Shown piece by piece: positions 1 through 6,911 of a stretch of 10,527 nucleotides of DNA (its first letter is position 1; every line of letters begins with the position of its first letter). The notes beneath the pieces were generated by a model. It did not search any database. It was not told where the DNA came from and saw nothing but the letters and a program-made list of their open reading frames with translations. A program made the translations under genes and the position numbers. Origin of the DNA: Enterospora canceri (lineage: Eukaryota; Microsporidia; Enterocytozoonidae); assembly GCA_002087915.1 (NCBI GenBank), contig LWDP01000061.1, forward strand, positions 1 to 10,527, given 5' to 3'.

Positions 1-100
1 GGGTGCAATTCAACGTGCCTAAATAAGCAGTTTCATCTTATAAATACTAAACAGGAAGTTTATTGCGGTTACCATCAATGTACAGAAGATTAAACAGAAA

Positions 101-120
101 GTCCACAAACTTTTGCAACA
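101..120 (+). repeat. Inner direct repeat of the Tc1-like terminus
   Basis: Perfect 20-base match to 271-290 in the same orientation. The flanks differ (AAACAGAAA before, AAATATTGAT after), so only the core is conserved, as expected for a transposase-binding site. Its role is inferred. Confidence 0.75.
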
Positions 121-270
121 AAATATTGATCTTTTTTTTGTCAACCCTTCAAAAACTAATAGATCAATAAATGGACGTCTAGATAGGTTTATTTCTATTT
201 AATGTATAATATTTGAACTTGAATACCTAAGTTTCATAGTCTGTTATGACAGGACAGAATAAATATGGCT

Positions 271-290
271 GTCCACAAACTTTTGCAACA
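271..290 (+). repeat. Outer direct repeat of the Tc1-like terminus
   Basis: Second perfect copy of the 20-base repeat. It is followed by GGGTG and then TA at 296-297, so it lies at the presumed tip of the element. Its role as a transposase-binding site is inferred from the arrangement. Confidence 0.75.
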
Positions 291-372
291 GGGTGTATGG
301 TCAAACTCAATTTGATGTTTCACTATGATACTGGTGACTGATTGCTTCAATTAGCTTTAATAGGAGGATATC

Positions 373-379
373 TTTACCC
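373..379 (+). promoter_or_regulatory. CCC-like start signal (TTTACCC)
   Basis: TTTACCC lies four bases before the ATG at 384. It decides the start of the nucleotidase gene, because the only earlier in-frame start is a TTG at 342. The same T-run/ACCC pattern recurs before most genes here. Confidence 0.6.
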
Positions 380-383
380 TTCA

Positions 384-1154
384 ATGGATAACAAAAAGTG
401 TATAACAAACGAGCAAGAAGTGAGAGTCACATTTGCACAGGAAAACAAGCCGTATGACCATAGAATATGGCATGGGATTACACCAGCTCACTACGTGCAA
501 ATAGCATCACGAAATGCACATCTTCGTTTGAACGTGAAAGCAGCAGAAGATGAACACATCTTCGTTTTTGACATGGATCAATGCATCTATCATTGTGATG
601 ATTTGGTTAAGTTTGATAGGAAGAGTGCTCTAAACCACTTCATTAAGCTGACTAAGATGACTGAAAGTGACTTCGACAAATACGAGAGTTACAACGATAA
701 TTGGATGGAAATGTTTGTTGAGAAATTCAGCGAAAAAAGAAATGAAATTTGCTGCGTGATTGACTCATCCGATTACAGGACATTTTTGTCAAAATGCAAC
801 GAGGTGAATGCGAAGTTGGATGGGCTGAAGTTTAGGAAGTTTCTCTTCACAAATGGAACCAAATGCAGAACTCAAAATATTCTGAATCTGATTGGACTGG
901 AACACGCATTTGAGAAGGTGTTTTGTGCTGATATTGATGAGCATGAACACATCATAAAGCCAAAGAAGCCGGCATTTGAATTTGTGCAGAATCACTTACA
1001 GGCTGCACCAAAAATGATCCACTTTTTTGATGACAATCCAAAGAACATCAAGGGAGCCAGGGAGCTTGGCTGGAACGTCTACGAAGTCAAGAACAATCTG
1101 CTCAACCAGATTGAGACAGCAATTGATTCCGTAGGTGGAAATCAGACAGAATGA
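384..1154 (+). CDS. HAD-superfamily pyrimidine 5'-nucleotidase (SDT1/PHM8-like)
   Basis: A 256-residue protein. Family knowledge predicts dephosphorylation of pyrimidine or other nucleoside monophosphates in the cytosol, by a phospho-aspartate mechanism. HAD motif I is FDMDQCIY, with nucleophile and acid Asp63 and Asp65. Motif II is LFTNGT around Thr156-Asn157. The motif III lysine lies in IIKPKKP (about 190-196), and motif IV is HFFDDNPKN with Asp216-Asp217. The segment between motifs I and II (about 66-150) is the helical cap. The order and the NxLY/CIY-type motif I match the yeast SDT1/PHM8 group rather than phosphoserine phosphatases. About 60 residues precede motif I, longer than usual. 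The ATG at 384 follows TTTACCC, whereas the frame from 342 begins with TTG. The TGA overlaps an in-frame ATG (1151) of the next long frame, though that gene probably starts later. The fold is well supported; the substrate is inferred. Confidence 0.82.
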   Translation: MDNKKCITNEQEVRVTFAQENKPYDHRIWHGITPAHYVQIASRNAHLRLNVKAAEDEHIFVFDMDQCIYHCDDLVKFDRKSALNHFIKLTKMTESDFDKYESYNDNWMEMFVEKFSEKRNEICCVIDSSDYRTFLSKCNEVNAKLDGLKFRKFLFTNGTKCRTQNILNLIGLEHAFEKVFCADIDEHEHIIKPKKPAFEFVQNHLQAAPKMIHFFDDNPKNIKGARELGWNVYEVKNNLLNQIETAIDSVGGNQTE

Positions 1155-1189
1155 ATTCATTTGAAATTGATTATTTTTTTATCCATAAA

Positions 1190-1786
1190 ATGCCAAGAAA
1201 ATCAGCTAAGAGCAAATCAACACTTCTCTTTCTACCAAACATCATTGGACTAATCAGAATCACAGCCATGCTCATTGCAATCTACAGTACAGGAGTCCAA
1301 TTCGTGCTGCTCTATCTCTTCAGTGTCGGACTCGACTTCTTCGATGGCAAAATAGCACGATCACTAAATCAAGTCTCCATTCTGGGAGGAGTCCTTGACA
1401 TGGTTACAGATCGAGTCACCACAAATGTCCTATGCACCAAACTGGCCTCATTTGGAAGACTCAGACACATCCAAAACCATCTGATTCTCTACATCTTCCT
1501 TGATGTCCTAGGAAGCATGATCTACTTCATTTCAATGTCGTATTTGAAGACGCATCACAAACAAAACAGCAATTTGGTACTGAAATTCTACTACAGGCCC
1601 AACATCCTGAAAATCTGCTGCTCTGGATCTGAGCTCTACTTTGTGGCACTGTACACGCACCATTCTGGTCTTCTTCTGGTTCCTGGACCAGTGAGAGTGA
1701 CCCTATGGGCCATAACGTGCTTCAAGACATTTGTAAACATGATCCACCTTTATTGTGGTATAAGGACACTTTCAGTACAGAAATAA
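1190..1786 (+). CDS. PIS1: CDP-diacylglycerol-inositol 3-phosphatidyltransferase (phosphatidylinositol synthase)
   Basis: A 198-residue integral membrane enzyme. It condenses CDP-diacylglycerol with myo-inositol to give phosphatidylinositol and CMP, in the ER membrane by family knowledge. The complete CDP-alcohol phosphatidyltransferase motif is present: D49-x2-D52-G53-x2-A56-R57-x8-G66-x3-D70-x3-D74. The segment before it (FLPNIIGLIRI, about 14-24) is characteristic of PI synthases. The later CCSGSELYFVALY segment (143-155) resembles the part of yeast Pis1 that contains CELFY. Further hydrophobic helices lie at about 26-46, 97-117, 143-163 and 167-185. Length is close to the usual 200-220. 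The longer frame starts at 1151, overlapping the previous stop as ATGA. I prefer 1190 because TATCCATAAA precedes it (a weak form of the start signal) and its basic N-terminus MPRKSAKSKS suits the family. It is convergent with the E2 gene, with 17 bp between stops. Confidence 0.88.
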   Translation: MPRKSAKSKSTLLFLPNIIGLIRITAMLIAIYSTGVQFVLLYLFSVGLDFFDGKIARSLNQVSILGGVLDMVTDRVTTNVLCTKLASFGRLRHIQNHLILYIFLDVLGSMIYFISMSYLKTHHKQNSNLVLKFYYRPNILKICCSGSELYFVALYTHHSGLLLVPGPVRVTLWAITCFKTFVNMIHLYCGIRTLSVQK

Positions 1787-1803
1787 GCTTAGCAGATAAG
1801 TAT

Positions 1804-2367
1804 TTATGCCTCTTGTTTGTTGCTCTCTCCCTTATCTATTTTCTCAGCACTTTCTTCGAGAATCTCCTTCACTTTCTCCTTGTATCCCTTTCGATCTTCC
1901 CTAAACTGTTTCGATGCATCTACATTTGCAGGTGAGTCTGGATTTGGCTCGTTCAGCATCGATAGAATCGAAATACAGACCGTTCTGACGCTCTGGACGG
2001 CCGTCCAGCTGCAGTCGTGGATGCTTGGGTCGACTATTGCGTCATCGGCCGTGTGTAGGATCGAAATGCAGACCTTTCCGTCCTTGTAGACGTTTGGATG
2101 CCACATTGGCGTCGTAATCGTAAACACTGGCGGCAGATTCGGATATCTGCTTGGAAATGTCATCTTTGCCTTGAGTCTGTATCCCTCGTAGAGCGAGTCT
2201 TGGGACCCTTCGAACGTGAGTTCCCACCTGCTCAAGTCGTCATTTCCATTTTCATCTTTAACCAGTTTCGCCTTTATTCCGAAGTCCTTTTCCTTTTTCA
2301 ACTGCTCTAATTCCCTTCTGAGTCTCTTTATTGCCACTGGTGAAAGAAAGTCCTGTCCTGAAACCAT
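1804..2367 (-). CDS. Ubiquitin-conjugating enzyme E2, Cdc34/Ubc7 (UBE2R/UBE2G) class
   Basis: A 187-residue E2 that would carry ubiquitin as a thioester and pass it on with an E3. The UBC fold is complete: N-terminal helix (about 11-27, AIKRLRRELEQL), FPSRYPNLPP (71-80), the HPN motif at 90-92 and active-site Cys100 in GKVCISIL. After it comes an acidic insertion (about 106-120, TADDAIVDPSIHD), the loop that defines the Cdc34/Ubc7 class. The following QSVRTV...SMLNEPNPDSPANVDAS is closest to UBE2R/Cdc34, where VRT and LNEPN are typical, rather than UBE2G. The basic/acidic tail (about 155-187) is far shorter than that of yeast Cdc34, so Ubc7/UBE2G remains possible. The ATG at 2367 follows TTTTTTACCCTGTA on the coding strand. 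An SCF (Cdc34) or ER-associated (Ubc7) role cannot be decided here. Confidence 0.9.
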   Translation of the reverse strand: MVSGQDFLSPVAIKRLRRELEQLKKEKDFGIKAKLVKDENGNDDLSRWELTFEGSQDSLYEGYRLKAKMTFPSRYPNLPPVFTITTPMWHPNVYKDGKVCISILHTADDAIVDPSIHDCSWTAVQSVRTVCISILSMLNEPNPDSPANVDASKQFREDRKGYKEKVKEILEESAEKIDKGESNKQEA

Positions 2368-2371
2368 TACA

Positions 2372-2381
2372 GGGTAAAAAA
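2372..2381 (-). promoter_or_regulatory. CCC-like start signal of the E2 gene
   Basis: On the coding strand this reads TTTTTTACCC, four bases before the ATG at 2367. It supports the annotated start. Confidence 0.6.
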
Positions 2382-2483
2382 TGAAATTTTTAAGGAGTGT
2401 TGTTTTGCCTAGTAAATATTATGCAATCAGAAATAGCTATTTTTAACTAGTGTTCAACTGACATATTGGTTTGGACATACTAG

Positions 2484-3371
2484 TCAAATACCAAGTATTG
2501 TAAGAATCAAGTAGGTCACAAATCCAATTACAAATTCACCCACGTTACTTCCTGATCCAAATCCCCTATAAAATACGATAAGGGGCTCCCAGTTCATTTC
2601 AAGCAGGATGCAGGATGTCACCACAAACTCAACGTATTTCGTATCAAAGTCAAAGGCCAGGTTCACCATTGAACACAACAGGTAATTCAGTCTGTTTCTC
2701 GATAGGAGAAATAGCACCGTACTCACCCTGATATTTGATGCATATTTGATCCAGTCGAATTCAATATCTTTTTCTTCTTTGGTTTCCTCCCTGTTTTTTA
2801 GAATTGCCTTATATTCCTTAGTTCTGGCTTTCTCGTCTTCAATTCTCTCCTTTAATACTTCATAGATCTCCTTAGTGTCAGTATATTCAATAGTCATGCT
2901 TTCACATAGCATAACACATACTATGGTGCCAATAAGAAGTAGAATATTGATATAGATCAGAATGGTGAAATCGAGACAGGTGCTAATCAGGTATCCAAAG
3001 AGCTGAATGTGGTAGACTGCTCTGGTGCAGTCAACAGTGAGCATGTATTTGGTAGAGTGGGCTGAGTTGGATACGAATCCAAATGCAATGAAGTACAGGT
3101 AGGTCAGTTTGGTGAAATCAGCTTCCTTGGATATGAAGTAGTAATATTGAAGTAATAGGGCGTATGTGATGTAGAAGAGGTTGCAAATGGTGCAGATGAT
3201 GACTGAGCCAGTGGAATAGTAATCAAGGGCTGTTTTTGATAGGCTGGAGAATATGGCAAGCAGGAATGCAAGTGGGGAGGGATGAATAGCCGTGATATTG
3301 ATTGCAAGGCATAGAAATGGATAAGTGTGGATCAGAATCAGTGCAAATATTCTGGGTGGGATGGTGTCCAT
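2484..3371 (-). CDS. Multi-pass membrane protein of unknown function
   Basis: About 295 residues from the chosen ATG (317 if the frame is taken from the ATG at 3437). I do not recognise a family. In chosen-start numbering, hydrophobic helices lie at about 7-28, 34-48, 54-79, 88-104 and 123-157 (one long or two short). A highly charged stretch follows at about 160-208 (many E, K and D; likely cytosolic coiled coil), then weaker hydrophobic segments at about 215-224 and 228-240, and a final one at about 280-295. A signal anchor near residue 7 would fit the downstream start. The start is uncertain: no ACCC lies right before either ATG, but TCACCC at 3403-3407 lies between them, about 32 bases upstream of 3371, which weakly favours 3371. 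It is followed by a 116-bp gap before the E2 gene. An ER or other endomembrane location is inferred from the helices. Confidence 0.7.
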   Translation of the reverse strand: MDTIPPRIFALILIHTYPFLCLAINITAIHPSPLAFLLAIFSSLSKTALDYYSTGSVIICTICNLFYITYALLLQYYYFISKEADFTKLTYLYFIAFGFVSNSAHSTKYMLTVDCTRAVYHIQLFGYLISTCLDFTILIYINILLLIGTIVCVMLCESMTIEYTDTKEIYEVLKERIEDEKARTKEYKAILKNREETKEEKDIEFDWIKYASNIRVSTVLFLLSRNRLNYLLCSMVNLAFDFDTKYVEFVVTSCILLEMNWEPLIVFYRGFGSGSNVGEFVIGFVTYLILTILGI

Positions 3372-3464
3372 TTGTTTACAGGCTGTTTTAAGTGTTTTAG
3401 AAGGGTGACCTGATTTGCACAATAAGCTTAATTGCATTTATGCGTATATTACCTGATTTAGAAT

Positions 3465-4211
3465 TCATTTGTCGGTGTAGAGCAATTCAAGTAGCCTTCT
3501 CTTTAGATCACCATCGTCCATTTCTACCTTAATTAGCTTCTCTACTTCAACCAGCTTATTGTAGTAGAAATGGATTTCATTTTCAAACTTGATGAAGCTT
3601 GCCGCATATTTCTCAACCTTTGCACCACACTTCTTCTTGGTTTCTTCCAGCATTGTCCTGTACAGATCGATCTCATCGGTGCTGCTTTTGCCCTGAGCCA
3701 ATTGGTACCTGAGTCTGTTCAACTCACTCAGTGACTTCTCATTTTGCATTAACAGCTCTTCATTTTGTTTGTTTAACTCCTCATTTTGTTTATGCAGCTC
3801 ACTGACATCTTTATGAGGGTCTTTCAATTCCACCCTGTTAATTGGCCTACTCTTCTTTTCATTCATTACAGTTGTTACACTCCCATTCCTTTTTACTTCC
3901 CTCTTTTCATACAGATTATAAACCAGTTGCAACACTTCTAAGTTGTCCTGTAGTCTACGCTTTGCCATTCTCTCAACTGGCATGCATATTTTCATCCCTA
4001 TTCCCTCGTAATATGTTTTCACCCTTGTTAGATTGTACACAAAGTCCTGTTCCGTCTTAGGATTCTGCTTGTAGTTTGTTATTTTCTCAGTCTCTTTGGA
4101 ATTAATAAGGTTGATTAGTGGTAAACCTGTTCCAACTTCCTCAATCCTACTGATAACAACCCTATTCTCCTTAAGCCAGTCAATCAAGAAGCTTCTGGAT
4201 AAAAATGCCAT
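3465..4211 (-). CDS. EB1/BIM1-family microtubule plus-end-binding protein
   Basis: A 248-residue protein. Known EB1/Bim1 proteins bind growing microtubule ends as dimers and recruit partners to the spindle and cytoplasmic arrays. Residues 3-103 match the EB1 calponin-homology domain: SRSFLIDWL, then IEEVGTGLPLINLI, then VKTYYEGIGMKICMPVERMAKRRLQDNLEVLQ, where the RRLQDNLE segment corresponds to the CKFQDNLEFLQ signature. A basic linker follows (104-134), then a coiled coil (about 135-200) with three QNE-containing heptads. The EB1 C-terminal homology region is at 206-245 (FENEIHFYYNKLVEVEKLI...LELLY), matching the ERDFYFxKLRxIE..ILY pattern. The protein ends soon after LLYTDK, so the acidic EEY/F tail of many EB1s is absent. 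The start at 4211 follows TTTTTAACCCTAACAAA; nine extra codons would be added if the frame were taken from 4238, which would overlap the upstream gene's stop at 4231-4233. Confidence 0.85.
   Translation of the reverse strand: MAFLSRSFLIDWLKENRVVISRIEEVGTGLPLINLINSKETEKITNYKQNPKTEQDFVYNLTRVKTYYEGIGMKICMPVERMAKRRLQDNLEVLQLVYNLYEKREVKRNGSVTTVMNEKKSRPINRVELKDPHKDVSELHKQNEELNKQNEELLMQNEKSLSELNRLRYQLAQGKSSTDEIDLYRTMLEETKKKCGAKVEKYAASFIKFENEIHFYYNKLVEVEKLIKVEMDDGDLKRRLLELLYTDK
3739..3801 (-). repeat. Three tandem 21-bp units inside the EB1-like gene
   Basis: Units start at 3739, 3760 and 3781, each beginning TCATTTTG on the plus strand. They encode the QNE-rich heptads (KQNEELN, KQNEELL, MQNEKSL) in the coiled coil at about 141-161. 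The 21-bp length preserves the heptad register, so it looks like in-frame heptad duplication. Confidence 0.75.
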
Positions 4212-4218
4212 TTTGTTA

Positions 4219-4228
4219 GGGTTAAAAA
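4219..4228 (-). promoter_or_regulatory. CCC-like start signal of the EB1-like gene
   Basis: On the coding strand TTTTTAACCC, seven bases before the ATG at 4211. It decides between that ATG and the in-frame ATG at 4238, which lies upstream of the signal. Confidence 0.6.
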
Positions 4229-4230
4229 TG

Positions 4231-5115
4231 TCATACACATCCCCTATGTCTGTACTCTAAGTTCTTCTTCACCTCTACTCCTTCTATGTACCACTTATTA
4301 TGGCTATTATCGTACTTGATTCCAATTCTCTTGCTACATTTTGCACAGTAATACCGCTCTACACTTCCAGTCACAGATAAAAACACCTTTTCCTTATCAA
4401 ATTTGGCGTATACCCTCTTCAAATTGTCTTCTAGAAGACTCTTCAACTCGCTCTTATCCGATTTGCTTCTCATTGTATAAAACCATCCTCGTCTCATAAT
4501 TCGATCCAATGCAGCAGCACTGCTCTCTCTACCATGGCCACTCTCGTGCATACTCTTCTGATTCACCAACTCAAATCTCAGACCACAATGTGAGCATTTT
4601 TCAGGTAAAAAGAGTCTTTCTGGCGTAGCATACTTCATCTCTTCCTCATCTTCTATTTTTGAAATAATGTGCTCTTTAAAGACACTTTTCTTCTTTCTGA
4701 CTATTTTGAATTCTTCTGTATTATTTGGTGTTATTCCTGGTAGTGTTATTCTTTCATCCCCATCAGTTTGATTCAATCCAGGTAAATTCATTCTTTTGAC
4801 TCTTTTTGATTCATTCTGGCTCCTTGGTGAGTTGAATTCTCTCTCTGTCATGTTGTCAAATGCATCCTTATCCTTTCCAAATACGTTTGTGCTACAGAAA
4901 TAGACCTCGTCGTGCTTAGACCTAGGCTTCTTTCTGTTTTTTAGGAATTTGTAGAAATCGTCCAAATTATTAGATTCATCACTCTTCACATATTCCTCTA
5001 CGTAGTTTATTAGGTTATCTATCGAGTTATACAGTAGTTCAAGCACCATTTTGTCAATATGCTTTGACTTGGAATACCCTCTAAAGAAATCATGCAGCTT
5101 TTTTGGTAGGGTCAT
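4231..5115 (-). CDS. Pcf11-like double zinc-finger protein (probable mRNA 3'-end processing factor)
   Basis: A 294-residue protein. The C-terminal half has two zinc-binding sites like those at the end of Pcf11, a subunit of cleavage factor IA/CFIIm in pre-mRNA cleavage and transcription termination. Site one is C174-x2-C177-G-L-R-F ... H190-x3-H194, followed by RRGWFY (208-213), as in the family's CxxCGxRF...H...H...RxWY pattern. Site two is C257-x2-C260 ... KWYIEGV ... YRHRGC with H290 and C293, matching the family's CxxC...W...H..C. The N-terminal half has a helical segment (1-60) and a charged low-complexity linker (about 60-170) with two short LPG(L/I) repeats (111-114, 125-128). I cannot see a clear CTD-interacting domain, normally at the N-terminus of Pcf11, so this is either a reduced form or another protein with the same fingers. 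The start at 5115 follows TTTTAGCCCCAAA. Only 19 bp separate its stop from the EB1-like start. Confidence 0.6.
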   Translation of the reverse strand: MTLPKKLHDFFRGYSKSKHIDKMVLELLYNSIDNLINYVEEYVKSDESNNLDDFYKFLKNRKKPRSKHDEVYFCSTNVFGKDKDAFDNMTEREFNSPRSQNESKRVKRMNLPGLNQTDGDERITLPGITPNNTEEFKIVRKKKSVFKEHIISKIEDEEEMKYATPERLFLPEKCSHCGLRFELVNQKSMHESGHGRESSAAALDRIMRRGWFYTMRSKSDKSELKSLLEDNLKRVYAKFDKEKVFLSVTGSVERYYCAKCSKRIGIKYDNSHNKWYIEGVEVKKNLEYRHRGCV

Positions 5116-5118
5116 TTT

Positions 5119-5128
5119 GGGGCTAAAA
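5119..5128 (-). promoter_or_regulatory. CCC-like start signal of the Pcf11-like gene
   Basis: On the coding strand TTTTAGCCCC, three bases before the ATG at 5115. The short 35-bp intergenic space to the upstream gene must hold any core promoter, or the promoter lies within that gene's 3' end. Confidence 0.55.
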
Positions 5129-5150
5129 TGACCATCGAATATTATGGTGA

Positions 5151-6902
5151 CTAACAGTTCTTACTCATCTCCTCTAAACTTGTCTCATTGGTCTTCAACT
5201 CCACACAAAACACCTTATCAATTCGCTCTCTATTCTCCTTCACATACTTACAGTATCTCCACTCTCCTCTATTCACTTTCAGCATCACCTTTCCTATTTT
5301 GCTTCTCGTATCTTCCCCTACATTCTGTAGTATTCCATCTTCCACTATTTTGGTCATAAAAGTCATTTTGTACTTCTTATTCTTTGACAAATCAACCAGA
5401 AATTGATTCAGGGTCTCCTTATACCTCTGAATTATGCAATTGAGCTTATTTTTGGTAGTTTTAGTTTCATTCAACACCAGCTCAATAAACTGGTGTAGTA
5501 TGAACCTGACGATGTTCTCATCGTATTTTAGCTCATTTTTGTAGTCCACCTCAAGCTTCTTTAGGCCATCTTCATTACCAATGTATTTGCTAAGCATTTC
5601 TTTGGTATTTTCTTCGTGTTTTGAATATTTTATGCCATTTAAACTTAATTTGAATTCGTTTTTGACTTCTTCCTTCAAATCATCTTTTAGCTCCACTTCT
5701 TCCACTTCTTCCACTTCTTCCATGTCAAACACCTCCAAATAGTATTCTATTGATTCTAAGAGACAACCAAACTTCTCTCCTGTTGTCTGATTATCTGAGT
5801 GTTTCACCAGAGATGTGAAAATATGCATAAATGCCAATTTGTAATAATTGGCATTGACTCCTACCAGTTTCATTATGTCTCCTATGCTACCACTACAGTT
5901 CTTATGTAGCCACTTCTCTACCATCAGATACCCCATCTCATTTGGTAGTGAATTATCTCCTAGTCCTATAAAATATTCCAGGTAATACTTCAAAGTCCAC
6001 GGGTTGTATGGTAAGTCGAAATATATCAGCGAGTTGATGTATAGATACTTGTAGAAATACCATGGTAGAGTCAATTTGGCTGTACTGGGATAGAAGTACG
6101 TATTGTTGGCACACTTCATCAAAGCATAAAATATGTCTGAGTCATACTTCAACGACAAAAATAATGCTGCATTCTCAATGAAGAACTTCTGATCCTTTTT
6201 TGTTATTCCCATAAGCAGTTTCTTTGCCTCTACAATGTTGCTGTTGAATACCAGGATCTTTGAATTTTCTATTTTTTCAGAACTCTTTTCCTCTTGCTTC
6301 TTTTCCTTGAGCATTTTCTTCATCTTTGTCATGTCATAGACGCCTCTTTCGCCAATCTTATCCTGAACCAGCCTTGCTTTCAGCAGATGCAGTTCCACTA
6401 ACAAATCTTCCTTATCCTTGTATGATTCAAACAATAATTCAAATGCATCAACATCGATCTTCCTGTAGAAGAATGCTACAAAATCTACGCATATTTTGTC
6501 ATTTGTGTAGACAAACGGCCCTAGTAAGTGTGAAATATTCTGAATTATTGCATGGTCTCTTATTTTCTTATTGCTCTTTTTTGTATCCTTCTCCTCATCT
6601 TTTGTTCCTTCTACCTGTTCCTTAGCTGTTTCCTTTATTTTGCTATATTTCTCCATGCTTTTTCTGTACTCTTCTTCTATTTCTGTATCCTTGGTTTCCT
6701 CACTCAAAATCTCAAATACCACTTTCTCTAGAGCAGTCAGTGCGTACATTCCCATTGCCTTGTCTTTCATTTTGACCTCCTTGACCTTCTTCACTACCTC
6801 TTCTATGCCCACTTCTGCTATATAATGGGATATATTCACGTAGGTGTATAATACATCCAAGTCATTTGATGCATCCAGTAAACTGAATTTCTTGTAGCCC
6901 AT
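5151..6902 (-). CDS. Large alpha-helical protein of unknown function
   Basis: A 583-residue protein that I do not recognise. Composition is strongly helical and lysine/glutamate-rich. Three more ordered regions are visible, about 1-70, 115-390 (including FFIENAALFLSLKY at 240-253 and LPWYFYKYLYINSLIYFDLPYNPW at 279-302) and 455-565. They are separated by charged low-complexity linkers at 70-115 and about 394-415, the latter with an EEV/VEE repeat encoded by 9-bp tandem units. There is no signal peptide, no clear membrane segment, no zinc site and no nucleotide-binding motif. The layout suggests a helical-repeat scaffold, but that is inference. The start at 6902 (MGYKKFSLL) directly follows TTTTTACCC. 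The longer frame from 6947 would add 15 mostly hydrophobic residues encoded across this signal and is less likely. Gap to the next gene on this strand is 35 bp. Confidence 0.75.
   Translation of the reverse strand: MGYKKFSLLDASNDLDVLYTYVNISHYIAEVGIEEVVKKVKEVKMKDKAMGMYALTALEKVVFEILSEETKDTEIEEEYRKSMEKYSKIKETAKEQVEGTKDEEKDTKKSNKKIRDHAIIQNISHLLGPFVYTNDKICVDFVAFFYRKIDVDAFELLFESYKDKEDLLVELHLLKARLVQDKIGERGVYDMTKMKKMLKEKKQEEKSSEKIENSKILVFNSNIVEAKKLLMGITKKDQKFFIENAALFLSLKYDSDIFYALMKCANNTYFYPSTAKLTLPWYFYKYLYINSLIYFDLPYNPWTLKYYLEYFIGLGDNSLPNEMGYLMVEKWLHKNCSGSIGDIMKLVGVNANYYKLAFMHIFTSLVKHSDNQTTGEKFGCLLESIEYYLEVFDMEEVEEVEEVELKDDLKEEVKNEFKLSLNGIKYSKHEENTKEMLSKYIGNEDGLKKLEVDYKNELKYDENIVRFILHQFIELVLNETKTTKNKLNCIIQRYKETLNQFLVDLSKNKKYKMTFMTKIVEDGILQNVGEDTRSKIGKVMLKVNRGEWRYCKYVKENRERIDKVFCVELKTNETSLEEMSKNC
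5690..5722 (-). repeat. 9-bp tandem repeat coding for EEV units
   Basis: Consecutive TTCCACTTC units on the plus strand encode MEEVEEVEEVEL at about residues 394-405 of the large helical protein. This is a simple in-frame microsatellite in a linker. Confidence 0.7.
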
Positions 6903-6911
6903 GGGTAAAAA
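6903..6911 (-). promoter_or_regulatory. CCC-like start signal directly abutting an ATG
   Basis: On the coding strand TTTTTACCC immediately followed by ATGGG. It decides the start of the large helical protein at 6902 over the in-frame ATG at 6947. Confidence 0.6.

Larger units (their letters stand above)
1..297. mobile_element. Outer end of a Tc1/mariner-type transposon (partial, IR/DR-like)
   Basis: Two perfect 20-bp direct repeats (GTCCACAAACTTTTGCAACA) lie at 101-120 and 271-290, 170 bp apart. Read from the outside on the minus strand, the outer copy gives TA-CACCCTGTTGCAAAAGTTTG followed by TGGACA. The AAAAGTTTGTGGACA core is typical of Tc1-like terminal repeats, and the TA at 296-297 would be the target-site dinucleotide. 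Two direct repeats about 170 bp apart within one terminus is the IR/DR layout known from Sleeping Beauty-type elements. The body of the element would lie left of the window. No transposase is recognisable here: all three plus-strand frames are closed by position 92, and the short tails at the left edge have no diagnostic residues. The right boundary is inferred; the left end is not visible. Confidence 0.65.

Noticed and set aside
1..92. Tc1 transposase C-terminus in the frames open at the left edge
   Set aside because: The frames give only 6-30 residues before a stop and contain no DDE-domain signature, so no coding call is justified.
1817..2310. Plus-strand frames antisense to the E2 gene
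   Set aside because: Shadows of a well-supported E2 with catalytic Cys and HPN motif; the translations have no domain features.
3379..3405. Possible 27-nt intron (GT...TTCTAAAAC...CAG) near the start of the membrane-protein gene
   Set aside because: It is in frame and free of stops, the 5' end is not the usual GTAAGT type, and reading through gives an ordinary protein. It could not be told from chance.
5144..6825. Plus-strand Ser/Phe-rich frames antisense to the large helical protein
   Set aside because: Their composition is the expected complement of Lys/Glu-rich coding sequence, with no start signals.
5151..6902. Assignment of the large helical protein to Cbp80/MIF4G or a CBF/Noc-type family
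   Set aside because: Short helical stretches looked vaguely similar (near 279-312 and 460-525), but no signature residues could be matched, so I left it unnamed.
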